From Riemerella columbina DSM 16469 (GTDB taxonomy: Bacteria; Bacteroidota; Bacteroidia; Flavobacteriales; Weeksellaceae), in assembly GCF_000374405.1 (NCBI RefSeq), contig NZ_KB894262.1, positions 1-64,000 on the forward strand: DNA of 64,000 bases, given 5' to 3'. The notes beneath the pieces are model-generated. The model saw only the letters and a list, made by a program, of their open reading frames with translations, searched no databases and was not told the origin of the DNA. Below are positions 25,613-34,080 of the stretch, piece by piece; the first letter of the stretch is position 1, and each line of letters begins with the position of its first letter. Made by a program: the position numbers and the translations under genes.

Positions 25613-26464
25613 TTATATTAAAATATTCAAACTTTTGGGAAGGACTTCAATCTGGATGGGCGAAGGAATTACAGTATGTTCACCATCCAAATGCCAGTCG
25701 TTGCCTTCGGTTTCAAATGTAAGGTTTGCGGTAGAGAGGTAAGTTACAAATTGATCGGCTTTCATGGTTTTAGAGAACAATCTGGCGACAAAAATTGGTG
25801 CGTACCAAACTGGAAACTTATTTACCAGAACCATTTCTAGCTTACCATCGTCCTGCAAAGCTTGAGGTGCAATATACGCATTATTTCCAAATTGGCGGGT
25901 ATTCGCACAATTGAACATGAGGTATTTTCCACTAAACGACTGATAATCTTGGTCTAAAAATTTAATAGTAATCGGTTGGTAACTAAAAAAAGTCTTGATA
26001 CAGACCTTAATATAGTTTAAAAATCCTCTACTGGTTTGCTCAAAATTCTTAGCGACAAGCCCATCAAAACCGACGCCTGAAACATTAATAGAAAAGTGGT
26101 CATTCACTTTAAAGGTGTCGATGCTTTTATATTGCTGTTGTTTTATTTTATTGATGAGTTGGTGTAGGTCTTTATTAAAGTGGGTTTCTTTAGCAAATCC
26201 ATTACCCGACCCTGCGGGATAGATACCCAAGATTTTATCGGTGTGGATTAGGGCTTGAGCAACGCTAGAAATGGTGCCATCGCCACCCACCGCTACAAAG
26301 ATTTTAACCGTCTCAAAATGGTCTTGGATAAATTGCTGCGTATCCTCCAAAGATTTTGAGATATGATAAATGGCCTTTGGCATTAAGGCTTGGCACTGAC
26401 TTAGAAAACTATGATAGTTCCCTTTTGCCGAATTTGGATTAATAATAAATGCGACTGCTTGCAT
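25613..26464 (-). CDS. Diacylglycerol/lipid kinase family protein (YegS/DgkB-like)
   Basis: The 283-residue product belongs to the soluble lipid-kinase family that phosphorylates diacylglycerol or related lipids with ATP. INPNSAKGN opens the N-terminal nucleotide-binding domain. VAVGGDGTISS is the key catalytic loop, and YPAGSGNGFAKE follows. The C-terminal half is the beta-sandwich domain with the lipid site. A GTG at 26470 is in frame, but it overlaps the last base of the -7 element TATTTTTG (26470-26477, minus). The ATG at 26464 is therefore chosen. The transcript would then have almost no leader. Confidence 0.88.
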   Translation of the reverse strand: MQAVAFIINPNSAKGNYHSFLSQCQALMPKAIYHISKSLEDTQQFIQDHFETVKIFVAVGGDGTISSVAQALIHTDKILGIYPAGSGNGFAKETHFNKDLHQLINKIKQQQYKSIDTFKVNDHFSINVSGVGFDGLVAKNFEQTSRGFLNYIKVCIKTFFSYQPITIKFLDQDYQSFSGKYLMFNCANTRQFGNNAYIAPQALQDDGKLEMVLVNKFPVWYAPIFVARLFSKTMKADQFVTYLSTANLTFETEGNDWHLDGEHTVIPSPIQIEVLPKSLNILI

Positions 26465-26469
26465 AGCCA

Positions 26470-26477
26470 CAAAAATA
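26470..26477 (-). promoter_or_regulatory. TAnnTTTG -7 element immediately ahead of the lipid kinase start
   Basis: On the minus strand TATTTTTG ends five bases before the ATG, which points to a leaderless or nearly leaderless transcript. Confidence 0.55.
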
Positions 26478-26495
26478 CTAAAAATTGTTTTGATA

Positions 26496-26800
26496 TTAGA
26501 TTTTAGAGCTTAGAACTTAGAGTTTAGATGGATCAAGTATTAATGTAAAGGTGTAAAGATGTACTGATGTAAAAAGTATAAATGTACCAGTGATTTAGAC
26601 CTTAGAGCTTAGAAATTAGAATTTAGACATTGAGCCATAGGCAATAAGCAGTAGGCAGAAAGCCACTCCTCCCTCATTACTCAAAATTTGCTTTAGGCGG
26701 CAAGCAGTAGGCTACAAGCAATAATCCCCTCATCACTTTTAACTCAACACTCAGCTCTTAATTTATAATCTATAATTTTTCATTTATAATTAACTTAAAA
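26496..26800. repeat. Intergenic mosaic of degenerate 7-bp and 8-bp tandem repeats
   Basis: Five blocks of different units follow each other. TTAGANN occurs five times at 26496-26530. RTGTANNN occurs about six times at 26543-26592. TTAGANN occurs five more times at 26595-26629. NNARGCA (AGGCA alternating with AAGCA) occurs four times at 26637-26664 and again four or more times at 26693-26720. An ATTTATAAT-containing stretch follows from about 26760. Spacing within each block is exactly 7 or about 8 bp, although only four or five positions per unit are fixed. No ORF or promoter is seen in it. The function is unknown. Confidence 0.8.
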
Positions 26801-26835
26801 CTTTTACCTCCATTTATAATTACTCAAAAATTCCC

Positions 26836-26843
26836 TACATTTG
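26836..26843 (+). promoter_or_regulatory. TAnnTTTG -7 element of the aminotransferase gene
   Basis: TACATTTG lies 19 bases before the ATG at 26863. Confidence 0.6.
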
Positions 26844-26862
26844 TCTTTAGAAAATATTGATT

Positions 26863-28059
26863 ATGAACCGACTTTCTAAACGCGTACAGCGCCTGAGTTA
26901 TTCTCAAACTTTTGTAATGTCCAACACAGCCAGAGCCATGAAGGCAGAAGGGATAGATGTGATTAGTTTAACTTTAGGAGAACCCGATTTTGATGTGCCT
27001 GAAAAAATAAAACAAGCCGCCAAACAAGCCATTGATGAAAACTATAGCCACTATTCGCCAGTAGCAGGATTTCTAGAACTGAGACAGGCGGTATGCCATA
27101 AACTAAAACGCGACAATCAGTTGCATTACGAACCTACACAAATTTGCGTATCTACGGGGGCTAAGCAATCTATTTCTAATGTTTTAGCCGCCCTTATAGA
27201 CGAAGGCGATGAGGTGATTTTACCAACGCCCTACTGGGTAAGTTATGATGAAATGGTAAAAATGATGGGTGGGACTTCGGTATTTGTAGAAACCAATATC
27301 AATACCGATTTTAAACTTACCCCAGAGCAAATAGAACAAGCCATAACTCCTAATACAAGAGCAATTTTATTTAGTTCACCATGTAATCCATCAGGGAGTT
27401 TTTATTCTTATGAAGAGCTGGAAGCCTTAGCCAATGTATTGGCAAAATACCCAGAAGTCATCATTATTTCTGATGAGATTTATGAGTTTTTAAATTATGA
27501 AGGTCAGCACACTTCTATCGCTCAATTTCCTCAAGTGTTTGCTCAGACGGTAGTTGTTAATGGTGTTTCAAAAGCTTATGCAATGACGGGCTGGCGTATT
27601 GGCTATTGCGCAGCACCACAATGGTTGGCTTCGGCGTGTGATAAAATACAAGGACAAGTAACTTCTGGGGCAAATACCATAGCCCAACGCGCTTCTATAA
27701 CAGCCTTAGAAATGGATCCTAAGGAACTTCAACCCATGATTGATAAATTTAAGCAAAGAAGAGATTTAGCCTATCAATTGGTATCGGAAATTCCAGGCTT
27801 TAAATGTAATCTACCGAAAGGGGCGTTCTATCTATTTCCAGATATATCTTATTATATTGGAAAAACCTTGGGCGATACTGAAATTAAAAACTCAGATGAC
27901 TTTGCGATGTTTTTATTAGAACATGCTCATGTGGCTACTGTGGGAGGGGTGTCTTTTGGAGATGACCGCTGTATTCGATTCTCTTATGCCACTTCCGATG
28001 AGGTGATAAAAGAAGCGATGAAACGCATCAAAGATTGCTTAGCACCATATGCAGTTTAA
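26863..28059 (+). CDS. Class I/II PLP-dependent aminotransferase (aspartate aminotransferase-like)
   Basis: This 398-residue enzyme transfers amino groups between amino acids and 2-oxo acids. The N-terminal motif is LSLGEPDF-type (SLTLGEPDFDVP). The PLP-binding regions are STGAKQSI, PTPYWVSY and SSPCNPSGS. DEIYEFLNY supplies the PLP-pyridine Asp and Tyr, and the Schiff-base Lys is in NGVSKAYAMTGWRIGY. RFSYATS holds the carboxylate-binding Arg near the C-terminus. The pattern matches subgroup I-gamma aspartate aminotransferases. The ATG at 26863 is preferred to a TTG six bases upstream. It is monocistronic. Confidence 0.92.
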   Translation: MNRLSKRVQRLSYSQTFVMSNTARAMKAEGIDVISLTLGEPDFDVPEKIKQAAKQAIDENYSHYSPVAGFLELRQAVCHKLKRDNQLHYEPTQICVSTGAKQSISNVLAALIDEGDEVILPTPYWVSYDEMVKMMGGTSVFVETNINTDFKLTPEQIEQAITPNTRAILFSSPCNPSGSFYSYEELEALANVLAKYPEVIIISDEIYEFLNYEGQHTSIAQFPQVFAQTVVVNGVSKAYAMTGWRIGYCAAPQWLASACDKIQGQVTSGANTIAQRASITALEMDPKELQPMIDKFKQRRDLAYQLVSEIPGFKCNLPKGAFYLFPDISYYIGKTLGDTEIKNSDDFAMFLLEHAHVATVGGVSFGDDRCIRFSYATSDEVIKEAMKRIKDCLAPYAV

Positions 28060-28130
28060 CATTAAATGATATCATTAAACCTAATAGTTTTTATCTATTA
28101 ATAATAATTGGTTTCGCTGAGATTTGGTAG

Positions 28131-28138
28131 TATCTTTG
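28131..28138 (+). promoter_or_regulatory. TAnnTTTG -7 element of the peroxiredoxin operon
   Basis: TATCTTTG at this position has a TTG 20 bases upstream (28108-28110), so both promoter elements are present. A leader of about 30 bases precedes the ATG at 28171. Confidence 0.7.
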
Positions 28139-28170
28139 CAACAGAAATTAATCAAAAAATATATATCATT

Positions 28171-28803
28171 ATGACTTTAGTAGGAAGACAGTTCCCGAAC
28201 ATTACAGTAGACGCAATGTCTGAAATGGGAGACGATCTAAGAATCAATGTGCTTGAAGAAGCAACAAAAAACAACAAAAAAGTATTATTATTTTGGTATC
28301 CAAAAGACTTTACTTTTGTATGTCCAACGGAACTCCACGCGTTTCAAGAAGCGTTAGGTGAGTTTGAAAAAAGAAATACCATGGTAATCGGTGCATCTTG
28401 TGATACTAACGAAGTACACTTTGCATGGTTAAACACACCAAAAGATAACGGCGGTATAGAAGGGGTAACTTACCCAATATTGGCTGATACCCACAGACAA
28501 CTAGCCAATGCTCTAGGTATTGTAGACCAAGATTTTGATTATGATGAAGAAGGAAATGAACTTCTTTCTGGTTCTAATGTTACCTACAGAGCAACTTATC
28601 TTATTGATGAGACAGGAAAGATTTTCCATGAATCTGTGAATGATATGCCATTAGGTAGAAATGTAAAAGAATTTTTAAGATTAATTGATGCTTATACGCA
28701 TGTTCAGAAGCACGGCGAAGTTTGTCCTGCAAACTGGGAAGAAGGTAAAGAAGCGATGAACGCTGATAGAAATTCTACCGCTGAATATCTTGCTAAGCAC
28801 TAA
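28171..28803 (+). CDS. 2-Cys peroxiredoxin (AhpC/TSA family)
   Basis: This 210-residue thiol peroxidase reduces hydrogen and organic peroxides in the cytoplasm. The peroxidatic Cys 51 is in FTFVCPTELHAF and the resolving Cys 185 in GEVCPANW, so the typical two-cysteine cycle is possible. The start is the ATG at 28171. An earlier in-frame start would precede the promoter motif at 28131-28138. It heads an operon with a thioredoxin and a DUF6952 protein, and a likely partial terminator lies between it and the thioredoxin (28831-28858). The thioredoxin downstream is a plausible reductant. Confidence 0.93.
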   Translation: MTLVGRQFPNITVDAMSEMGDDLRINVLEEATKNNKKVLLFWYPKDFTFVCPTELHAFQEALGEFEKRNTMVIGASCDTNEVHFAWLNTPKDNGGIEGVTYPILADTHRQLANALGIVDQDFDYDEEGNELLSGSNVTYRATYLIDETGKIFHESVNDMPLGRNVKEFLRLIDAYTHVQKHGEVCPANWEEGKEAMNADRNSTAEYLAKH

Positions 28804-28830
28804 TCATTATTTCAAAATGATCTAAATCTA

Positions 28831-28858
28831 AGAGGTTTGAGTTTCAGACCTCTTTTTT
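28831..28858 (+). terminator. Terminator or attenuator between peroxiredoxin and thioredoxin
   Basis: AGAGGTTTGA and TCAGACCTCT form a near-perfect stem with a 3-base loop, followed by six Ts. Partial read-through would give higher peroxiredoxin than thioredoxin levels. Confidence 0.65.
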
Positions 28859-28879
28859 AACCCTTAAAAATTTTAAAAC

Positions 28880-29188
28880 ATGTATCAAGAATTAACAGAA
28901 GATAAGCTGCAGGAGATTGTAAATAGCAACGAAAAAGTAATGGTTCAGTACGGCGCTTCATGGTGTGGTAACTGTAGAATTATGAAACCTAAATTTAAAA
29001 AATTAGCTTCTGAAAATGATGCTATTCCTTTCTACTATGTAGATGCAGAAAAACTACCAGAAAGCCGTAAATTGGCTAAAGTAGATAACTTACCAACTTT
29101 CGCTGCTTTTAAAGGGGGCGCATTGGTGAACCAAGTGCAAACCAACAAGGTGGATGGTCTAAACGATTTATTCAACGAAATTAAATAA
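28880..29188 (+). CDS. Thioredoxin family protein
   Basis: This 102-residue single-domain thioredoxin has the active site WCGNC (Cys 29 and Cys 32) in ASWCGNCRIMKP and a cis-proline in DNLPTFAAF. The active-site dipeptide GN differs from the GP of classical thioredoxin, which should raise or shift the redox potential. It has no signal peptide and so acts in the cytoplasm. It lies between the peroxiredoxin and a DUF6952 gene. Recycling of the peroxiredoxin is the likely role, inferred from context. Confidence 0.9.
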   Translation: MYQELTEDKLQEIVNSNEKVMVQYGASWCGNCRIMKPKFKKLASENDAIPFYYVDAEKLPESRKLAKVDNLPTFAAFKGGALVNQVQTNKVDGLNDLFNEIK

Positions 29189-29206
29189 TCTCAAAATTAG
29201 ACTACA

Positions 29207-29455
29207 ATGAAATTACCAGTAATTAGACAGTTCTATCAAAATAATACGCCAGAAAACCTAGCTGCTACTTTAGAAGTGTTAGAAGCCTTTACCGAATTTA
29301 GAGGGGTTTCTGATGAAGAAATGAATGTGGTAGGAGAAATGATTACCAATATTTGTGGCGCTATGGAAGTTCACCATAGTGTGGAAGAAGGTATGGCAGA
29401 AAAAGATGCACTTAATGCCTTTGCCCAGAAAGTCATGGGCTCTATTGATAGATAG
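29207..29455 (+). CDS. DUF6952 family small protein
   Basis: This 82-residue acidic, helical protein starts MKLPVIRQFYQNNTPENL. It appears to match a small flavobacterial family (DUF6952) found next to peroxiredoxin-thioredoxin pairs. A single cysteine lies in NICGAMEVHHS. It has no signal peptide or membrane segment. The gap to the thioredoxin gene is 18 bases, and the operon ends at a strong terminator. A role in peroxide defence is inferred only from position. Confidence 0.75.
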   Translation: MKLPVIRQFYQNNTPENLAATLEVLEAFTEFRGVSDEEMNVVGEMITNICGAMEVHHSVEEGMAEKDALNAFAQKVMGSIDR

Positions 29456-29482
29456 AAAACACATCAAAATAAATTTTTCATT

Positions 29483-29512
29483 ACTGCACTTTCATCCAAA
29501 GTGCAGTTTTTT
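29483..29512 (+). terminator. Rho-independent terminator of the peroxiredoxin operon
   Basis: ACTGCACTTT and AAAGTGCAGT form a 10-bp stem around a 5-base loop, followed by Ts. Confidence 0.85.
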
Positions 29513-29601
29513 GTTATCGATAGGCTGAAGCGTATTTTAAATTTTCTATTCTATATATTATAATGAAGAATTTTTTGTAAATTCGCACTAAATTTTATTC
29601 C

Positions 29602-30987
29602 ATGAAATACGATATTATTGTTATAGGGAGTGGTCCTGGGGGCTATGTTACGGCGATTAGAGCGTCGCAATTAGGTTTCAAGACTGCCATTATAGAAAAA
29701 GAAAACTTAGGCGGTATCTGCCTGAACTGGGGGTGTATCCCTACCAAAGCCTTACTAAAATCAGCACAAGTGTTTAAATATATTAACCATGCTGAAGATT
29801 TTGGTTTAAATAAAGTAGAGGGAAGTTTTGATTTTCCTAATGTGATCCAAAGAAGCCGTGGCGTAGCCAATAAAATGAGCAAAGGGATTGAGTTTCTAAT
29901 GAAGAAAAACAAAATCGATGTGATTTTTGGAACGGCTAAAGTTAAAAAAGGTAAAAGTGTAGTGGTAGAGAAAGACGGTACTACTAAAGACTATACGGCA
30001 GACCATATCATTCTGGCAACTGGGGCGCGTTCTAGAGAGTTACCTAATTTGCCTCAAGATGGTAAAAAAGTGATTGGCTATAGACAAGCGTTATCCTTAC
30101 CAGAGCAACCCAAATCTATGATTGTTGTAGGTTCTGGAGCTATTGGTGTTGAGTTTGCGTATTTTTATGCAACGATGGGAACTAAAGTTACCATTGTGGA
30201 ATTTATGCCAAACATTGTTCCAGTAGAGGACGAAGAAGTCTCTAAGCACCTTGAAAAATCATTGAAAAAATCAGGTATAGAGGTCATGACTAATGCGTCT
30301 GTAGAGTCCGTGGATACTTCTGGTAGTGGCGTTAAGGCTCAAGTGAAAACTGCAAAAGGTAATGTTACGCTAGAAGCGGATATCGTACTTTCAGCAGTGG
30401 GGATTACCTCTAATATTGAAAACATAGGATTGGAAGAAGTGGGTATTAAAACTGAAAAAGGAAAAGTTTTAGTGAATGAATGGTACCAAACTTCTGTACC
30501 GGGTTACTACGCGATTGGAGATATTATCCCGACCCAAGCCTTAGCCCATGTGGCATCTGCAGAAGGAATTACTTGTGTAGAAAAAATTAAAGGACTTCAT
30601 ACTGAAACTATTGACTATGGCAATATTCCAGGTTGTACTTATTGTGCACCAGAGATTGCCTCTGTAGGTTTGACAGAAAAGCAAGCCAAAGAAAAAGGTT
30701 ATGAAGTAAAAGTAGGCAAATTTCCATTCTCAGCAAGTGGTAAAGCAACTGCTAACGGTGACACCGATGGTTTTGTAAAAGTAGTATTCGATGCGAAATA
30801 TGGTGAATGGCTAGGCTGCCACATGATAGGAAATGGGGTAACGGAAATGATTGCTGAGGCTGTAGTGGCTAGAAAATTAGAAACTACGGGGCATGAGATT
30901 TTAAAATCAGTACACCCACACCCAACGCTTTCGGAAGCCGTAATGGAAGCGGTAGCTGCAGCTTATGGCGAAGTTATTCATATCTAA
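29602..30987 (+). CDS. lpdA: Dihydrolipoyl dehydrogenase
   Basis: This 461-residue flavoprotein (E3) reoxidises lipoyl groups of the pyruvate and 2-oxoglutarate dehydrogenase complexes or of the glycine cleavage system, giving NADH. The FAD site is IGSGPGGYV (8-16). The redox pair is in GGICLNWGCIPTK (Cys 40 and Cys 45). The NAD site is VVGSGAIGVEFAY. The interface block has HPHPTLSEAVMEA with the catalytic His-Glu. It stands alone; no E1 or E2 gene is in the window. A TAAATTCG at 29578-29585 is a near match to the -7 element, and a terminator follows at 31019-31059. Confidence 0.96.
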   Translation: MKYDIIVIGSGPGGYVTAIRASQLGFKTAIIEKENLGGICLNWGCIPTKALLKSAQVFKYINHAEDFGLNKVEGSFDFPNVIQRSRGVANKMSKGIEFLMKKNKIDVIFGTAKVKKGKSVVVEKDGTTKDYTADHIILATGARSRELPNLPQDGKKVIGYRQALSLPEQPKSMIVVGSGAIGVEFAYFYATMGTKVTIVEFMPNIVPVEDEEVSKHLEKSLKKSGIEVMTNASVESVDTSGSGVKAQVKTAKGNVTLEADIVLSAVGITSNIENIGLEEVGIKTEKGKVLVNEWYQTSVPGYYAIGDIIPTQALAHVASAEGITCVEKIKGLHTETIDYGNIPGCTYCAPEIASVGLTEKQAKEKGYEVKVGKFPFSASGKATANGDTDGFVKVVFDAKYGEWLGCHMIGNGVTEMIAEAVVARKLETTGHEILKSVHPHPTLSEAVMEAVAAAYGEVIHI

Positions 30988-31018
30988 TCTCTATTCAATA
31001 TTTTTAAATAATAGGCTT

Positions 31019-31059
31019 AGGTCAAAACTTATAATTTTACGGTTTTGACCTCTTTTTTA
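31019..31059 (+). terminator. Rho-independent terminator after lpdA
   Basis: AGGTCAAAAC and GTTTTGACCT form a 10-bp stem with a 13-base loop, followed by a T-tract. Confidence 0.75.
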
Positions 31060-31088
31060 CACAATCAAAATTCATAGACTCTAAGCTT

Positions 31089-31781
31089 ATGATTATAACT
31101 TTATTAATTTTAAGTGTACTGATAGGAGTGATTTTAGGAAAGTTTCTAGGAGCAAGAGAGTATTTGGCAAAAAATCTATTAATCGTAAGTGCGGGTTTTT
31201 TAATTACGATATGTATTAATGAAGTATTTCCAGAGGTCTATGCAAGTAAGCAGTACAATATAGAATTATTTGTTATTGCTGGGGTTTTGCTTCAAATGAT
31301 TTTAGAAGGTTTAACCAAAGGTTTTGAGCATGGGCATATCCATCACCACAATGAGACTAAACACATTCTACCAATGGCACTGATGGTGGGTATGTTCCTA
31401 CATGCTTTTATAGAAGGGATTCCTTTAGCCCACGAAACTCATTGGAATTCCCCATATTTAATGGGAATTTTGGTGCATAATCTTCCAATTTCTTTTGTGT
31501 TGGGGGCTTATTTGCTTAGTGGCAAATCCTCTAAACGCTATGCATGGACGATTATTGGGTGCTTTGCATTGGCATCACCGCTGGGTTTGGTTTTAGGTCG
31601 ATATTTTGAAATGCAATGGCAACCTTACTTTTTAGCCTTAGTAGGTGGTATTTTCTTACATATTGCTTCGGTTATGATTTTTGAAAGCAATAAAAACCAT
31701 CAGATGGATTGGAAAAAGTTGTCCTTAGTGGCATTAGGAATTTTATTGGCGTTATTAGGGCATTTATTTCATCATCATTAA
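31089..31781 (+). CDS. ZIP family metal transporter
   Basis: This 230-residue inner-membrane protein has about eight membrane segments and belongs to the ZIP family, which moves Zn2+, Fe2+ or Mn2+ into the cytoplasm. The metal-binding helices carry HAFIEGIP and HNLPISF, the expected H-x3-EG and HN motifs. A histidine-rich loop (HGHIHHHNETKH, about residues 79-90) and a C-terminal HHH are likely metal sensors or buffers. It ends at a terminator shared with the convergent TonB receptor gene. Position beside a likely metal-uptake operon is suggestive, though the two are on opposite strands. Confidence 0.9.
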   Translation: MIITLLILSVLIGVILGKFLGAREYLAKNLLIVSAGFLITICINEVFPEVYASKQYNIELFVIAGVLLQMILEGLTKGFEHGHIHHHNETKHILPMALMVGMFLHAFIEGIPLAHETHWNSPYLMGILVHNLPISFVLGAYLLSGKSSKRYAWTIIGCFALASPLGLVLGRYFEMQWQPYFLALVGGIFLHIASVMIFESNKNHQMDWKKLSLVALGILLALLGHLFHHH

Positions 31782-31785
31782 CACT

Positions 31786-31822
31786 AAAAAATCCCATTCT
31801 TTATACGAACGGGATTTTTTTC
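31786..31822. terminator. Bidirectional terminator between ZIP and TonB receptor genes
   Basis: AAAAAATCCC and GGGATTTTTT pair across a 15-base centre and give T-tracts on both strands. Confidence 0.7.
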
Positions 31823-31824
31823 AT

Positions 31825-34080
31825 TTAAAACTTCATTTCTAAAGTCATATAATATTGTCGCGGTGCCGATGGGATAATCCCTGGACCAGGATAACCGGTG
31901 GCTCTTCGGGTAAAGTAGACTTCATTTAATAAATTATTCACTCCAGACTCTACTTTAAAATGTTGATTGATGCGGTAGGATAGGGATGCGTCTAGAATTT
32001 TGTAAGTCGGTATACTTCCGCGAATTCCCCAAACATGATCCGTTTTATCTGTAGGCTCGTTGGTGGCACTGGTAAATTGTTCGGACATATAACTGTATAG
32101 CACGCTACCTAAAAAGTTTTTGTATCCAAAGTTAATCCCTGATTTTAAATTCACCTTTGGTACATATTCCACTTTATTACCTTTAATCCCTGGAATTTCG
32201 GATTTTACATATTCCGAGTGGGTTAGAGCAGTATTAAAAAATATATTCCATTTCCAATCTTCGCTATTGCCGAGAAGCATTTTATTGAGATTAAAATCAA
32301 TTAAAGACTCTACACCAGCAATAAATGCCGCACCGACATTGGTTCGTACTTTGGCAACATCAGAAAATAAGCCTTCTCGCTTACGAAATACATTGTCGAT
32401 ACGGTTGTTGTACCATAGTCCAAAAATATTGATGTCGTAAGAAATATTGTTTTTCCAATTGCCTCTAATGCCTAAATCCCCAGTATAGCCTGTTTCATCT
32501 TTTATATTAGGGTCTATCACTTGGGAATTATTCTCTACACGAATATCACTAAAGGTAACCGAACGGTAGTTTTGGGAAAAGTTGGCATAGCATTCAAACG
32601 CTTTCAATGGTTTGTACGAAATACCTAAGCCTAATAAAAAGAAATTTCTTTGGCGTTGTTCGGCTTCTTGGAAGGTTTTATTTAAAATCACATTACCTGC
32701 ATTATCTTGGATGATACGCTGATATTGACCATCTGTTCCCGTATTAATCCATTCCCATCTTATGCCAGGTACAATAGACCAACTATCGCCTAGCTTAATG
32801 ATATTTTCTGAAAATAACGCTATATTCTTATTAGGGTAGCGATAATCTGACTGGAAAAAATAGTTTTTATTCTGAGAGTCATAGTTGAAATCTGGACCTT
32901 TACCAGTACTACCCGGACCTTGTGTTCCCGTATTGTTGGCTTGGTAATATTTACCACCAATGAGGAAGGTGTGATTGTTTTTGCCGTAATGTTGCAGGTA
33001 TTTGGCTTCGATACCCCAGTTTTTAAAATCCCCCGTAATTAAATCTCTTACCGCACCATCATAGTCACTATCCGCAACTTTGGAAGGACGATAGCCTAGA
33101 GAATATCTGGAAGCATTAAGCCCAAAAGCATTAAGGTTAATTTTAGCACGCTTTGAAAATTCGTGGTCTAATTTTACATTCCATAAATTCCAATCGACAT
33201 GAAACCAGTTTCTAGCTCTTAAACTTTGGTGTGAATCTTGGTAAAACTGAGCATCGGTCAAACCACCCGGCTGGTGAGCCAAGTAATTAAACTTGGTAAG
33301 TTCTGTAGTGATTTTGGTATTATCCGTAATGTCGTAGCCGATATGAGCATAGAAATTTCTAGCGTTATATTCAGAATTTTCTTGGAATCCATCCCCTTGT
33401 TTATAATTGAAATAGGTGTAGTAAGAAACCTTACCTACGGTACCACTTAAAGCATTAAAAGTGGTATGCGTATTAAAACTGGCGTAAGTGTTTCGGCTGG
33501 TTAGTTCAATCGGCTTATTTTTTACGGGTGATTTTAGTTTAAAATTCATCAGTCCGCCAAACTGTGTTCCATATTGTAATGATGCCGCTCCTCTTACAAT
33601 TTGTATTTCGTCTATCGCTTCGGCAGGTGGCGTATAGTAGCTTTCTGGATAGCCCAAAACATCGGCGCTGATATCGTAAGTGTTTTGTCTGGTGTTAAAG
33701 TTGGCCGATCGGTTAGGGTTCAGTCCACGACCACCAATGTTGAGCTGAAGTCCGCCATCGTTACTATCAAACACATTCACGCCAGACACTTGAGAGAAAA
33801 CTTGTCTAGGGTTATTTAAGGCTTTATTAACGATTTTGACATCCATTAAAATTACCTCAGTTTTTTTTGCGGCGAAAATGCTGGTGCCTTCTACCTCTCG
33901 AAGTTTTCGGGATTCAAAAGCGTCTAGTTTTTTCTTAATAAGATGGACTTCTTTTATCTCTTGTACCTTTTCTTGAGCCTGTAAGAAAAATGGAGCGATG
34001 TATAAACTTAGGCTAAAAGCCTTTAATGCTGTCGTGGAACGGCAAAATCCATGTCTTGTGTTGGAATGATTCTTTTTCAT
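31825..34080 (-). CDS. TonB-dependent outer membrane receptor (FecA-like)
   Basis: This 751-residue TonB receptor has a signal peptide ending near QAQ (36), an unusually long positively charged n-region, and a plug with VSGVNVFD, GGRGLNPNRS and EIQIVRGAASLQYGTQFGG. The barrel ends MTLEMKF. It resembles ferric-citrate/siderophore receptors. It is the last gene of a four-gene operon (DUF4856, imelysin, HTTM, this gene). Its start overlaps the end of the HTTM gene by 68 bases. No later in-frame ATG allows a good signal peptide, so the overlap seems real. The ligand is probably an iron or other metal complex, from the neighbours. Confidence 0.9.
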   Translation of the reverse strand: MKKNHSNTRHGFCRSTTALKAFSLSLYIAPFFLQAQEKVQEIKEVHLIKKKLDAFESRKLREVEGTSIFAAKKTEVILMDVKIVNKALNNPRQVFSQVSGVNVFDSNDGGLQLNIGGRGLNPNRSANFNTRQNTYDISADVLGYPESYYTPPAEAIDEIQIVRGAASLQYGTQFGGLMNFKLKSPVKNKPIELTSRNTYASFNTHTTFNALSGTVGKVSYYTYFNYKQGDGFQENSEYNARNFYAHIGYDITDNTKITTELTKFNYLAHQPGGLTDAQFYQDSHQSLRARNWFHVDWNLWNVKLDHEFSKRAKINLNAFGLNASRYSLGYRPSKVADSDYDGAVRDLITGDFKNWGIEAKYLQHYGKNNHTFLIGGKYYQANNTGTQGPGSTGKGPDFNYDSQNKNYFFQSDYRYPNKNIALFSENIIKLGDSWSIVPGIRWEWINTGTDGQYQRIIQDNAGNVILNKTFQEAEQRQRNFFLLGLGISYKPLKAFECYANFSQNYRSVTFSDIRVENNSQVIDPNIKDETGYTGDLGIRGNWKNNISYDINIFGLWYNNRIDNVFRKREGLFSDVAKVRTNVGAAFIAGVESLIDFNLNKMLLGNSEDWKWNIFFNTALTHSEYVKSEIPGIKGNKVEYVPKVNLKSGINFGYKNFLGSVLYSYMSEQFTSATNEPTDKTDHVWGIRGSIPTYKILDASLSYRINQHFKVESGVNNLLNEVYFTRRATGYPGPGIIPSAPRQYYMTLEMKF

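Noticed and set aside
31825-34080. A frameshift explaining the 68-base overlap of the TonB receptor and HTTM genes.
   Set aside because: Both frames carry complete, family-like ends: the HTTM C-terminal block and a full receptor signal peptide. The overlap therefore looks natural.
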